Below, piece by piece: positions 1 to 6,562 of a stretch of 44,005 nucleotides of DNA. Below the pieces are notes generated by a model. The model had not been told where the DNA came from, made no database searches, and saw nothing but the letters and a program-made list of their open reading frames with translations. Both the position numbers and the translations under genes were made by a program. The stretch lies in the NCBI GenBank assembly GCA_022567135.1, contig JADFHP010000005.1:1-44005 (forward strand), written 5' to 3'. The DNA comes from Chloroflexota bacterium. Lineage in GTDB: Bacteria; Chloroflexota; Dehalococcoidia; Lucifugimonadales; Lucifugimonadaceae. Position 1 is the first letter of the stretch. Every line of letters starts with the position of its first letter.

Positions 1-707
1 TCCGGTTGGTCCGGCGCCTCGAGAACGATGTCCTGTTCCCTCGTAACCTCGATCGGGATGTCCAGGCCTACCCACGACCCGACCACCGCTCCCCACGGCC
101 CTGCGGCGTTGACGACCACCGGCGTCGCCACGGTCCCCGCGGTCGTTTCGACCGCGCTCACCCGGCCACCGGACACTGAGATGCCTGTCGCGCTCACGCC
201 CTCGGCGATCTCGGCACCGCGTGATTTCGCGACCCCGGCGAGCCCCTCGGTCGTCGCCACCGGGTCGGCGTGGCCTCCATTGTGCTCGATCAGCGCCGCG
301 CCTATTCCCTCGGGATTGATGCCCGGGATCAACTCGAGAAGCTCGTCCATTGACAGCATGTCGGCCTTCACACCGAAGGCACGGTGACGCGCGATGTTCA
401 GCTCCATCTCAGCAGCCATCGCGGCGGAGCCGATCTTTATCCAGCCTGTCTGGCTGAAGACGTTCTTGCGGCCGGTCCGCTCCTCGAATTCCTCGAATAT
501 CCGGACCGACCGGACAGCCATCTGGATGAGCGCGTCCTGGGAGTAGTGCTGGCGCACCAGCGCGCCGGAATGGCCGGTTCCCTCGGCCGCCAGCGTCTTG
601 CGCTCCAGCAACACCACGTCGGTGACACCGCGTTCGGAAAGGTGGTACGCGATCGCAGCGCCCATCACCCCGCCGCCAATGATCACCACGTCTGCGCTGC
701 TTCGCAT
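1..707 (-). CDS. FAD-dependent oxidoreductase (DAO family), truncated by window edge
   Basis: The reading frame runs from ATG at 707 off the left edge, giving about 235 residues of the N-terminal part. The start MRSSADVVIIGGGVMGAA holds the GxGxxG dinucleotide-binding motif (residues 11-16). An acidic residue ends the second strand (VVLLERK). Near the edge, VVNAAGPW is the typical second FAD-contact motif of the D-amino acid oxidase/sarcosine oxidase/glycerol-3-phosphate dehydrogenase superfamily. A GGAG about 6 nt upstream supports the start. The family oxidises amine or hydroxyl substrates. The substrate cannot be told because the C-terminal part is outside the window; sarcosine or dimethylglycine oxidase-like is plausible. 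Confidence 0.85.
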   Translation of the reverse strand, partial: MRSSADVVIIGGGVMGAAIAYHLSERGVTDVVLLERKTLAAEGTGHSGALVRQHYSQDALIQMAVRSVRIFEEFEERTGRKNVFSQTGWIKIGSAAMAAEMELNIARHRAFGVKADMLSMDELLELIPGINPEGIGAALIEHNGGHADPVATTEGLAGVAKSRGAEIAEGVSATGISVSGGRVSAVETTAGTVATPVVVNAAGPWGAVVGSWVGLDIPIEVTREQDIVLEAPDQP

Positions 708-1011
708 CTGGGCTCCGAATTCCGGATAGAAAGTCCGGTGGGCGGAAGCATACCGTTGATCAAACGAATGTCCAGATTGAAAAACTACCTGAAAAACCCC
801 CTCTCCCGCTGGGAGCGCCGACCTCAGGTACTCGAAGAGAGGGTTAGGGTGAGGGAGAAACCCGCTCTCACGCCCGCGTCTATATGCGCGTCTCGAGATA
901 GTTCCTAATTTGGTCTGGATCCCGCGCCATGATTTACGGGCGATTCAGACCCTATTGACACGTATACGGCCCGGCCGACGACGCCGGTTGCAACCCTGGG
1001 GAACACGGCCG
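708..1011. other. Intergenic region carrying dispersed repeat copy A
   Basis: This 304-bp gap lies between the stop of the VIT1-like gene and the start of the oxidoreductase, both on the minus strand. It holds repeat copy A (797-909). Overlapping reading frames here show no recognisable protein. Read on the minus strand, the repeat can form a stem ending in a run of five T, which could end transcription of the upstream gene. Confidence 0.7.
797..909 (+). repeat. Dispersed intergenic repeat, copy A
   Basis: This copy shares ordered blocks with 14937-15041 and 42882-43015. The blocks are CCTCTCCCGSTGGGAGC, then a TCAGGTACTCGAAG-type block, then GGGTGAGGGAGAAACCC, then an ACGCCCGCG block, and an end block like GAGATAGTTCCTAAT. 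All three copies have the same orientation and lie between minus-strand genes. On the minus strand CCCTCTC can pair with GAGAGGG, which is followed by TTTTT. No coding potential is seen. Confidence 0.75.
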
Positions 1012-1785
1012 TCAGACCGAGTCAACAATCCCGCGCAGCGCGACGCCAACGCCGTACGCCAGCAGGGCCGCTATGCCGCCGATGAGCAGCGTTTCGAGCC
1101 CCTCATACCACCAGTGGCCCGCGACGAAGCGGCTCTTGATCGCGCCTATCAGGAAAAACGCCCCTCCGGTCAGAATCGCGCTCCAGAGAAACGGGGAAGG
1201 GATATCTCCGCCGAGCGCAACGTTGGCTATGAAGATGACCAGCGGAATCACGCCTACCACCATGAACGCCAGGAAGGTGACCGTTCCCGCCCGGACGGCG
1301 GATGCGGGTACCGACATCACCCCATGGAGTTCGTGCAGGATTTCGTCGACCCAGCGATCACTGTCAGACGTCACGATCCGCACTGCCTTCTCCAGGTCTT
1401 CGCCATGAAACCCGCGGGCGGCGTAGATCTGGCGAATCGCCTCGCGGTCGCCCTCGGGGAAGACTTCGACATGCGTTTCGATCATGGACCGGAGACGGTC
1501 GACTTCCTGATCTTCCGCGCGCCCGCCGAGAAAGACTCCTATGCCCATGCTGAAACCGTCAGCCACAAGGTTGGCGACGCCGAGGACGACGATTATGCCC
1601 GCCGAGAGATCGGCGCCAACCGCGCCCGCAACTACCGCGAAAGTGGTGATCGCTCCGTCTATCGCTCCGAGCACGAAGTCACCCAGGTTCGAATGCCTGG
1701 GTCCCTCAGCCAGCCGCTCGCGAATCGCTTCCGGGGAGTGCGATTCCCGAAGCTCGTCTAGCGGCTCATCGAATCTCTGATGCAT
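1012..1785 (-). CDS. VIT1/CCC1 family transporter
   Basis: This 257-residue protein has the layout of the vacuolar iron transporter/CCC1 family, which moves iron or manganese across membranes. Near residues 30-55, SNLGDFVLGAIDGAITTFAV matches the conserved first-helix signature with its Asp. A second helix pair follows (GVANLVADGFSMGIGVFLGG). A charged cytoplasmic stretch (about 90-160) corresponds to the metal-binding loop region. Three helices close the protein. Its ATG overlaps the stop of the upstream GNAT gene as ATGA, so translation is probably coupled. Bacterial members are often of unknown ion specificity. Confidence 0.85.
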   Translation of the reverse strand: MHQRFDEPLDELRESHSPEAIRERLAEGPRHSNLGDFVLGAIDGAITTFAVVAGAVGADLSAGIIVVLGVANLVADGFSMGIGVFLGGRAEDQEVDRLRSMIETHVEVFPEGDREAIRQIYAARGFHGEDLEKAVRIVTSDSDRWVDEILHELHGVMSVPASAVRAGTVTFLAFMVVGVIPLVIFIANVALGGDIPSPFLWSAILTGGAFFLIGAIKSRFVAGHWWYEGLETLLIGGIAALLAYGVGVALRGIVDSV

Positions 1786-2210
1786 CAGTCGATAGGCTCC
1801 ACATTTTTCGCCAGCGCCTCGATTCCGCTGTTTGGTGCGTATCCAAGCGCGGCCCAGAATCGCCCGGCCTGGGGGCTATCGAGGAGGGCGAGCGCGTAGA
1901 TCCGAGTTGATCCCAACTTCCGCAACCTCTCTTCGACCCTTCGCACCAGCTCTGATCCGATACCCCGACGCCGATACTCCGGGTGCACCGCAAGCCGGTA
2001 CATGTTCGCGCGCCAGCCGTCCCACGCGCCGATCAGGCTGCCCGCCAGTAAGTCGGCGTCCCACGCCAGCAGGAACAACTCGCGATCGCGAATAAGCCGC
2101 GTCTCCAGCGCAGCCCTGGTATTGGTCGAGCCGCCAGGCGCGCCGATCTTCCACAGCTCAAGCACCCGTTCGACGTCCCCGGGCCGGCAGGCCCGGTAGC
2201 TGATTGCCAT
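1785..2210 (-). CDS. GNAT family N-acetyltransferase
   Basis: This 141-residue single-domain GNAT protein would transfer an acetyl group from acetyl-CoA to an amine. The motif A segment MYRLAVHPEYRRRGIGSELV (about residues 69-88) contains the R/Q-x-x-G-x-G/A pyrophosphate loop (RRRGIG). The later segment RFWAALGYAP is the usual C-terminal beta-bulge motif. ATG lies at 2210 with a purine-rich stretch (GAGAGGGG) upstream. The stop overlaps the start of the VIT1-like gene by one base, so the pair is likely cotranscribed. The substrate is not predictable; small RimI-like or metabolite acetylases look alike. Confidence 0.85.
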   Translation of the reverse strand: MAISYRACRPGDVERVLELWKIGAPGGSTNTRAALETRLIRDRELFLLAWDADLLAGSLIGAWDGWRANMYRLAVHPEYRRRGIGSELVRRVEERLRKLGSTRIYALALLDSPQAGRFWAALGYAPNSGIEALAKNVEPID

Positions 2211-2512
2211 CTCCGCCCACCCCTCTCAGGCCTGTACATGCGTAGTGACGGCAATCCAAGAACGCGTATCTGGGTTTGCGAACATACCCCTATCGAAAAC
2301 CGGAAACTCCTCCCGCCCACTTGCGTTCCGGTCGGCATGTAGTCGGTAGTCATCTAACGATTGAGCATCACGTCTGCGTTGCCTGGCCGCCGTTTCGCGT
2401 TCCGCGAAAATCGGTCTGAATATGGACCTGAGGAGGATAACATCGGCACTCAGCTGAGCCCCATTAACTCGTGTGCGTTAGGGTGGGAGTGGGATAACCG
2501 GACAATCGTTCA
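2211..2512. other. Divergent intergenic region with a perfect palindrome
   Basis: This 302-bp gap separates the minus-strand GNAT gene from the plus-strand penicillin acylase gene, so promoters for both should lie here. I could not find a convincing -35/-10 pair. The clearest structure is the hairpin or operator-like palindrome TTTCGCG-TTC-CGCGAAA at 2393-2409. A GAGGAGG stretch near 2428-2440 is not followed by an open frame that looks coding. Confidence 0.5.
2393..2409. promoter_or_regulatory. 17-bp palindrome, possible operator
   Basis: TTTCGCG (2393-2399) and CGCGAAA (2403-2409) are perfect inverted arms with a 3-nt centre. There is no T run after it on either strand, so a terminator is unlikely. 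Its place between two divergent genes fits a regulator site. This is inference only. Confidence 0.35.
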
Positions 2513-4945
2513 ATGAGTTCGAAAACGCCATACGCCGACCGCGTGGTCCCCCGCATCAGCAGGCCTTCAGCAATGCCGGCCTTGCACGCGGTACTGGGCG
2601 CAATCGCCCGTCTTGCGATCACGCTGCTCTCGAAACGCCGCCAGGCCAGAATCGACGGACGCATTGCGGTCGCCGGGCTCGACGGCGAGGTTGAGATTAT
2701 CCGTGACCGCTGGGGCGTGCCGCATATATACGCGTCGACTGAGCACGATCTCTTCTTCGCCCAGGGCTTCACCCACGCGCAGGACCGAATGTGGCAGATG
2801 GACCTGAGCCGCCGTATCGCGGCCGGCAGACTCAGCGAGATCGTGGGCGGCGAGCTGATTGAGACCGACACGATCGCCAGGACTTTAGGCTTCAGCAGGA
2901 ACGCCAGTCTGGACCTGAAGAACATGCCCCAGGAGATCATCGACCTGTTCACCGCTTACGCGGACGGCGTGAACGCCCACATCTCAGGCCTCGGCGGGCG
3001 CCTTCCTGTGGAGTTCACTCTCCTGAGGTACAGACCCGATCCCTGGACCGTGCTCGATAGTTTGAGCTACGTGCGGCTTCTGACATGGAGCCTCTCATAC
3101 GGTTGGTATCCCGAGCTGGTTACCGCCCGCCTCATCAAGGCGATCGGCCCGGAGCTCGCGGCCGACCTGCGAATCGAGTACCCGTCCGACCACGTCGACA
3201 CGCTGCCCAGAGGCATCGAGGTCGGCCCTCCGCGATCGGACGACTCACCGGCCGGTGGTTTCGTCAGCACCGGCGGAGCGTCCAATGCATGGGCCATCTC
3301 CGGCGGCCGCACGACTTCGGGTTCGGCTCTCCTGGCAAACGATCCGCACCTTCCCCTGCGGCTGCCCTCGATCTGGTACGAGAACCACCTGAAAGCCGCC
3401 GGCTTCCACGCAACCGGCGTCTCGTTCCCCGGACTGCCCGGGGTGGTCATCGGCCATAACGAGCACATCGCATGGGGCCAGACGGTCTCGTTCGTCGATG
3501 CGCAAGACGTCGTCGTGGAGCGGTTCGATCCCGCCCGGCCCCGCATGTACCAGACGGCGGTCGGCTGGCTGGAAGCCGAGTCCATCCAGGAAACGATCAA
3601 CGTGCGGCGTCGCAAGGAGCCGGTAACCAGGGAAATCCTCGTCACCCGGAATGGCCCCGTAATGCCTCAGATTGACGTCGGAGAAGGCCAGAAGGCAAGC
3701 ATCAGGGCCATGTCTCTCGGCCCATCACCGGACGCTGCGGGATTCATTGGCATCAACCGCGCCCGGAACTGGGCCGAGTTCCGGGATGCCTGCCGCAAGC
3801 TGCGGGCAACGCAGGTGAACTTCATCTACGCCGACGTAGAAGGCAATATCGGATACACGGCCGCCGGCGCGGTACCGGTGCGCGCAAGCGGAAACGGCAC
3901 ACTGCCGGTTGAGGGCTGGTCGCCCGATTCAGGACTCGTCGGCGAGATCCCGTACGAGGAGATGCCGCACGCCCTGAACCCGGCTCAGGGCTATCTCATC
4001 TCCGCCAACAACCGCATCGTCGACGACGCGTACCCGCACCATCTTGGCTCAATGTGGATCCCCGGCTATCGCGCCAACCGTCTCGAAGAGGTCATCGCAG
4101 GTTCTGAAAAGTTCGGTGCTTTTGAATCGATGGCCCTGCAGCTGGACTTCACCTGCCTGCCGGGACTGCAATTCGCCGACCTCGTGCGTGATCTTGACCC
4201 GGACGACCCCGACGCAAAGCTGGGCGCTGATCTGTTGAAGTCCTGGGATGGCGTGCTGGATGCGGCATCCGCGCCCGGCGCAATCTACGAGTTGATGCGG
4301 AGGCGCCTGCTCCGCCACCTGCTCGAGCCGGCCCTTGGGCCCGAGATGACGCGGCAGGTGATGGGAGACGGAATGCACCCGCTGCTCGCCTCGGAAAGCG
4401 AGTACGTCACCTACGACACAACGATTCTCCTGCGGCTCCTGGACAACGAGGGCGGGGCATCACCCCAATGGGTCGAGCGTGCCGGCGGCAGTGAGGCGGC
4501 GCTGGAGTGGGCGCTGGCCGATGCCGTCCGGGAACTGCGCGCGACACAGGGAGATGACCGGGCCGGATGGAGCTGGGGCAACATGCACAAGATGACCTTC
4601 GCCCACCCTATGGGTCTGCGCCAGCCACTGGACCGGGTATTCAATCGCGGGCCGTATCAGATCGGCGGCGACTCAGACACGCCGTGGCAGGCGTCGTACC
4701 CGGCCTCCGGACCCTATTCAGCGACGTCTGCCGGGCAGTCATACCGGCAGATCATTGACATGGGCGATCTGCCCGGCGCGATAGCGATGTACGCACCGGG
4801 CCAGTCAGGACGCCTCGGGAGCAGGCACTACGACGATCTGATCGAGCCATGGCTCGCAGGCGAATACCATCCGATGCTCTGGGACAGGTCGCAGGTCGAT
4901 AACGAGCGTCGGGCCACGCTGATACTCTCGCCGGACGGCGTCTAG
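2513..4945 (+). CDS. Penicillin acylase family protein (Ntn hydrolase)
   Basis: This 810-residue protein belongs to the penicillin/cephalosporin/AHL acylase family, amidases made as a precursor and self-cleaved before a nucleophilic residue. The N-terminal (alpha) part contains EIIRDRWGVPHIYA (about 61-74) and the DRMWQMDLSRR motif (91-101). The predicted cleavage site is GGA|SNAWAISG, with the nucleophile Ser257, followed by NDPHL (276-280), the family motif. A hydrophobic stretch near residues 22-40 may be a membrane anchor or signal. Length matches the family (700-850). The start is ATG 2513 without a strong ribosome binding site, so ATG 2573 is an alternative. The 3' end overlaps the opposing GNAT gene by 4 bp. 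The natural substrate may be an N-acylated compound. Confidence 0.9.
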   Translation: MSSKTPYADRVVPRISRPSAMPALHAVLGAIARLAITLLSKRRQARIDGRIAVAGLDGEVEIIRDRWGVPHIYASTEHDLFFAQGFTHAQDRMWQMDLSRRIAAGRLSEIVGGELIETDTIARTLGFSRNASLDLKNMPQEIIDLFTAYADGVNAHISGLGGRLPVEFTLLRYRPDPWTVLDSLSYVRLLTWSLSYGWYPELVTARLIKAIGPELAADLRIEYPSDHVDTLPRGIEVGPPRSDDSPAGGFVSTGGASNAWAISGGRTTSGSALLANDPHLPLRLPSIWYENHLKAAGFHATGVSFPGLPGVVIGHNEHIAWGQTVSFVDAQDVVVERFDPARPRMYQTAVGWLEAESIQETINVRRRKEPVTREILVTRNGPVMPQIDVGEGQKASIRAMSLGPSPDAAGFIGINRARNWAEFRDACRKLRATQVNFIYADVEGNIGYTAAGAVPVRASGNGTLPVEGWSPDSGLVGEIPYEEMPHALNPAQGYLISANNRIVDDAYPHHLGSMWIPGYRANRLEEVIAGSEKFGAFESMALQLDFTCLPGLQFADLVRDLDPDDPDAKLGADLLKSWDGVLDAASAPGAIYELMRRRLLRHLLEPALGPEMTRQVMGDGMHPLLASESEYVTYDTTILLRLLDNEGGASPQWVERAGGSEAALEWALADAVRELRATQGDDRAGWSWGNMHKMTFAHPMGLRQPLDRVFNRGPYQIGGDSDTPWQASYPASGPYSATSAGQSYRQIIDMGDLPGAIAMYAPGQSGRLGSRHYDDLIEPWLAGEYHPMLWDRSQVDNERRATLILSPDGV

Positions 4946-5610
4946 TCCGGAACCCCGGACCTGCCGCCCTCAACATCCGCCGGCGCACGATTCCCCGCTG
5001 CTTTCGCGTCACGATCTTCATCGGGATGATCGATAAGCCAGTCGGAACGCAACGCCTCCATCAATATGAAGTTATGCCCATCCCGAGAGACCTTCCGGAC
5101 CGAAGCGAATCCCGTCTTCTTGAAGACCGTCTGTGCGCGCTCATTCCATTCCAGCGTGTGTAGATAGACACGCTCGATGCCGGTCTCGACGAATATGTGG
5201 CGCAGGACGGTAGCGACTACGTCCGTCCCATAGCCGCGATCCCAGTACTCTCTAATGCCGATCATTATGCCCAGTTCGGCCTGGCGCTTGCGTTCGTCGA
5301 CGTCGTAGTACATGACGTTTCCGATATGCTCGCCGTCCAGAGTTTCCACTGCGAGACGAACCGACCAGGGTGAGGGATATTCCAACTCGTCCCGGAAGTA
5401 ACGTTTGTACTCTTTGAGCGATAGGCGAAGCGGTGGGGCGGCGTCCAGCGAGGCAAGTTCCGAGTCGACGCGCCATGCGAAATCGGCCTCAACGTCTTCT
5501 ATCCGCTTCTCCCTCAGGACGACAAGACGGCCCTGCAGCCGGAGATTGCGTTCAGCCGGCCGCTCGCTCTTGGGCCATGGTAATAGCCGCTTCCAGGATC
5601 CGGGATTCAT
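4942..5610 (-). CDS. GNAT family N-acetyltransferase (RimJ/RimL type)
   Basis: This 222-residue protein has an acetyltransferase domain at about residues 28-185. The start of the fold is LVVLREKRIEDVEADFAW, a central strand is HIGNVMYYDVDERKRQAELGI, the acetyl-CoA loop is YWDRGYGTDVV, and NERAQTVFKKTGF is characteristic of the RimJ/RimL group acting on protein N-termini or small molecules. The C-terminal tail is hydrophilic and unconserved. The start overlaps the NUDIX gene by 59 bp, so the true start could be slightly downstream, but no other ATG/GTG/TTG precedes the domain. Probably an operon with the NUDIX gene. Confidence 0.85.
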   Translation of the reverse strand: MNPGSWKRLLPWPKSERPAERNLRLQGRLVVLREKRIEDVEADFAWRVDSELASLDAAPPLRLSLKEYKRYFRDELEYPSPWSVRLAVETLDGEHIGNVMYYDVDERKRQAELGIMIGIREYWDRGYGTDVVATVLRHIFVETGIERVYLHTLEWNERAQTVFKKTGFASVRKVSRDGHNFILMEALRSDWLIDHPDEDRDAKAAGNRAPADVEGGRSGVPD

Positions 5611-6019
5611 TGTCGAAAGTTAATTGCCTCGTGGCCGAAGCGGCGTCAATCCACTTCACAATGTCGTGTTCTTCATCATGGTTGGCCATGTCCCCGCCAA
5701 CTGCTGCCATCAGGTAAAACGAGACGGTCTTATCGTAGCGCGTATCGCTGGCCCGGCGCACGAATTCGTAGTTGACGTCGCCGACTTTATCTATGATCTC
5801 AACTGCAAGTCCAGTCTCCTCCTGAACTTCACGGCGCGCCGTGGTTTCCGCCGACTCGCCCGGATCCGGCGAGCCCTTCGGCAATCGCCAGGTACCGTCC
5901 GCCATACGGCCGCATATCGCGACGTCATACTCTGTGGGCCCGCGCGACCGCAATACCACACCGCCGTACGAATTCGCTTTCAACTGCCTCATATGCGGAC
6001 ACGCCTGCCTGTCTGCCAT
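5552..6019 (-). CDS. NUDIX hydrolase
   Basis: This 155-residue protein has a complete Nudix box, Gx5Ex7REVxEExGL: Gly49, Glu55, Arg63-Glu64, Glu67-Glu68, Gly70. The family hydrolyses nucleoside diphosphates linked to another group. The early segment NSYGGVVLRSRGPTEYDVAI and the WRLPKGSPD strand resemble the diadenosine polyphosphate hydrolase/MutT-like group. An ATG at 6019 is used; ATG 5992 is an alternative, and neither has a clear ribosome binding site. It is the first gene of the minus-strand pair with the RimJ/RimL-type acetyltransferase. Confidence 0.9.
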   Translation of the reverse strand: MADRQACPHMRQLKANSYGGVVLRSRGPTEYDVAICGRMADGTWRLPKGSPDPGESAETTARREVQEETGLAVEIIDKVGDVNYEFVRRASDTRYDKTVSFYLMAAVGGDMANHDEEHDIVKWIDAASATRQLTFDNESRILEAAITMAQERAAG

Positions 6020-6080
6020 TCGTGTGTTCGGACTACCGGATAGCCACGGCGCCCACCCACGCGAGAGAGTGACCAGAGAT

Positions 6081-6099
6081 TCACGAGAGTTTATCGTGA
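6081..6099. promoter_or_regulatory. Inverted repeat TCACGA-N7-TCGTGA
   Basis: These are two perfect 6-bp arms (6081-6086 and 6094-6099), 62 bp upstream of the NUDIX start. It could be an operator or a 5' UTR hairpin of the NUDIX-GNAT transcript. No other copy was noticed in the window. Confidence 0.3.
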
Positions 6100-6185
6100 G
6101 TCTGTGGAATTTGTCACAAAGTCATCCCACCATCTCTCTCCGGCCATGTCCGGTGGTAATCGCAGATCAACCGTATGAAACTCGG

Positions 6186-6215
6186 TTGACACTCGAACTT
6201 GCCGAACCCGATAAT
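6186..6215 (+). promoter_or_regulatory. Sigma70-type promoter for the 2-oxoacid oxidoreductase genes
   Basis: A perfect -35 TTGACA (6186-6191) is followed after 18 bp by GATAAT (6210-6215), five of six matches to the -10 consensus. Transcription would begin near 6222. The -35 lies inside the left arm of the inverted repeat GTTGACA (6185-6191) / TGTCAAC (6230-6236). TTTGTCA is directly repeated at 6215 and 6228, so the promoter overlaps a plausible regulator site. Confidence 0.65.
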
Positions 6216-6325
6216 TTGTCATGACGGTTTGTCAACTGAACGAGCGCGCGGGCGCGTCCGGGAGCCAGGATTACGGTCTGGCGCCTTGCCAAAACCATGC
6301 CAGCAAATCTCATCCGGCACTTGAA

Positions 6326-6352
6326 GGCCAGCATCTAATAGAGAGGCTGGCC
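6326..6352 (+). promoter_or_regulatory. Stem-loop in the oxidoreductase leader
   Basis: GGCCAGC (6326-6332) and GCTGGCC (6346-6352) are perfect 7-bp arms around a 13-nt loop. There is no T tract after it, so it is not a terminator. It could be part of a structured leader RNA between the promoter near 6200 and the gene at 6563. No known riboswitch class was recognised. Confidence 0.35.
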
Positions 6353-6501
6353 CCGACGCGCGCTGTTTCGCACGGGCCACATTGATGAAGCATCGGCAGC
6401 GGTCATTAGCGCCGCCCTCGTCATACTGAATAGAAATATAGACTAGAAGAGGTAGTGGGCCGAGGCGATTCGGCCGCTGCCGGTCACTTCCGCCCAGGAG
6501 C

Positions 6502-6537
6502 CGGGCCACGGATCAGGCCACGGGTCAGGCCGCGGGT
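6502..6537. repeat. Three tandem 12-bp repeats upstream of the oxidoreductase start
   Basis: The units CGGGCCACGGAT, CAGGCCACGGGT and CAGGCCGCGGGT follow each other without gaps, ending 25 bp before the proposed TTG start. If translated from farther upstream they would give an Arg/Pro repeat unlike the enzyme family, which argues that they are non-coding. Confidence 0.7.
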
Positions 6538-6562
6538 CGAGGAAGTGGCCCTGGAGGATCGG

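Larger units (their letters stand above)
6020..6562. other. 543-bp divergent region: promoter, inverted repeats and long leader
   Basis: This region lies between the NUDIX gene (minus) and the oxidoreductase alpha gene (plus). It holds a palindrome (6081-6099), a strong plus-strand promoter (6186-6215), a stem-loop (6326-6352) and three 12-bp tandem repeats (6502-6537). Open frames crossing it show no protein-like sequence. If the promoter is used, the leader is about 340 nt long. Confidence 0.6.

Noticed and set aside
437-628. Minus-strand ORF of 63 residues
   Set aside because: It is in another frame of the clear FAD-dependent oxidoreductase gene.
910-1761. Long plus-strand ORF of 283 residues opposite the VIT1-like gene
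   Set aside because: Charged, low-hydrophobic composition with no family match. It lies antisense to a clear membrane protein gene.
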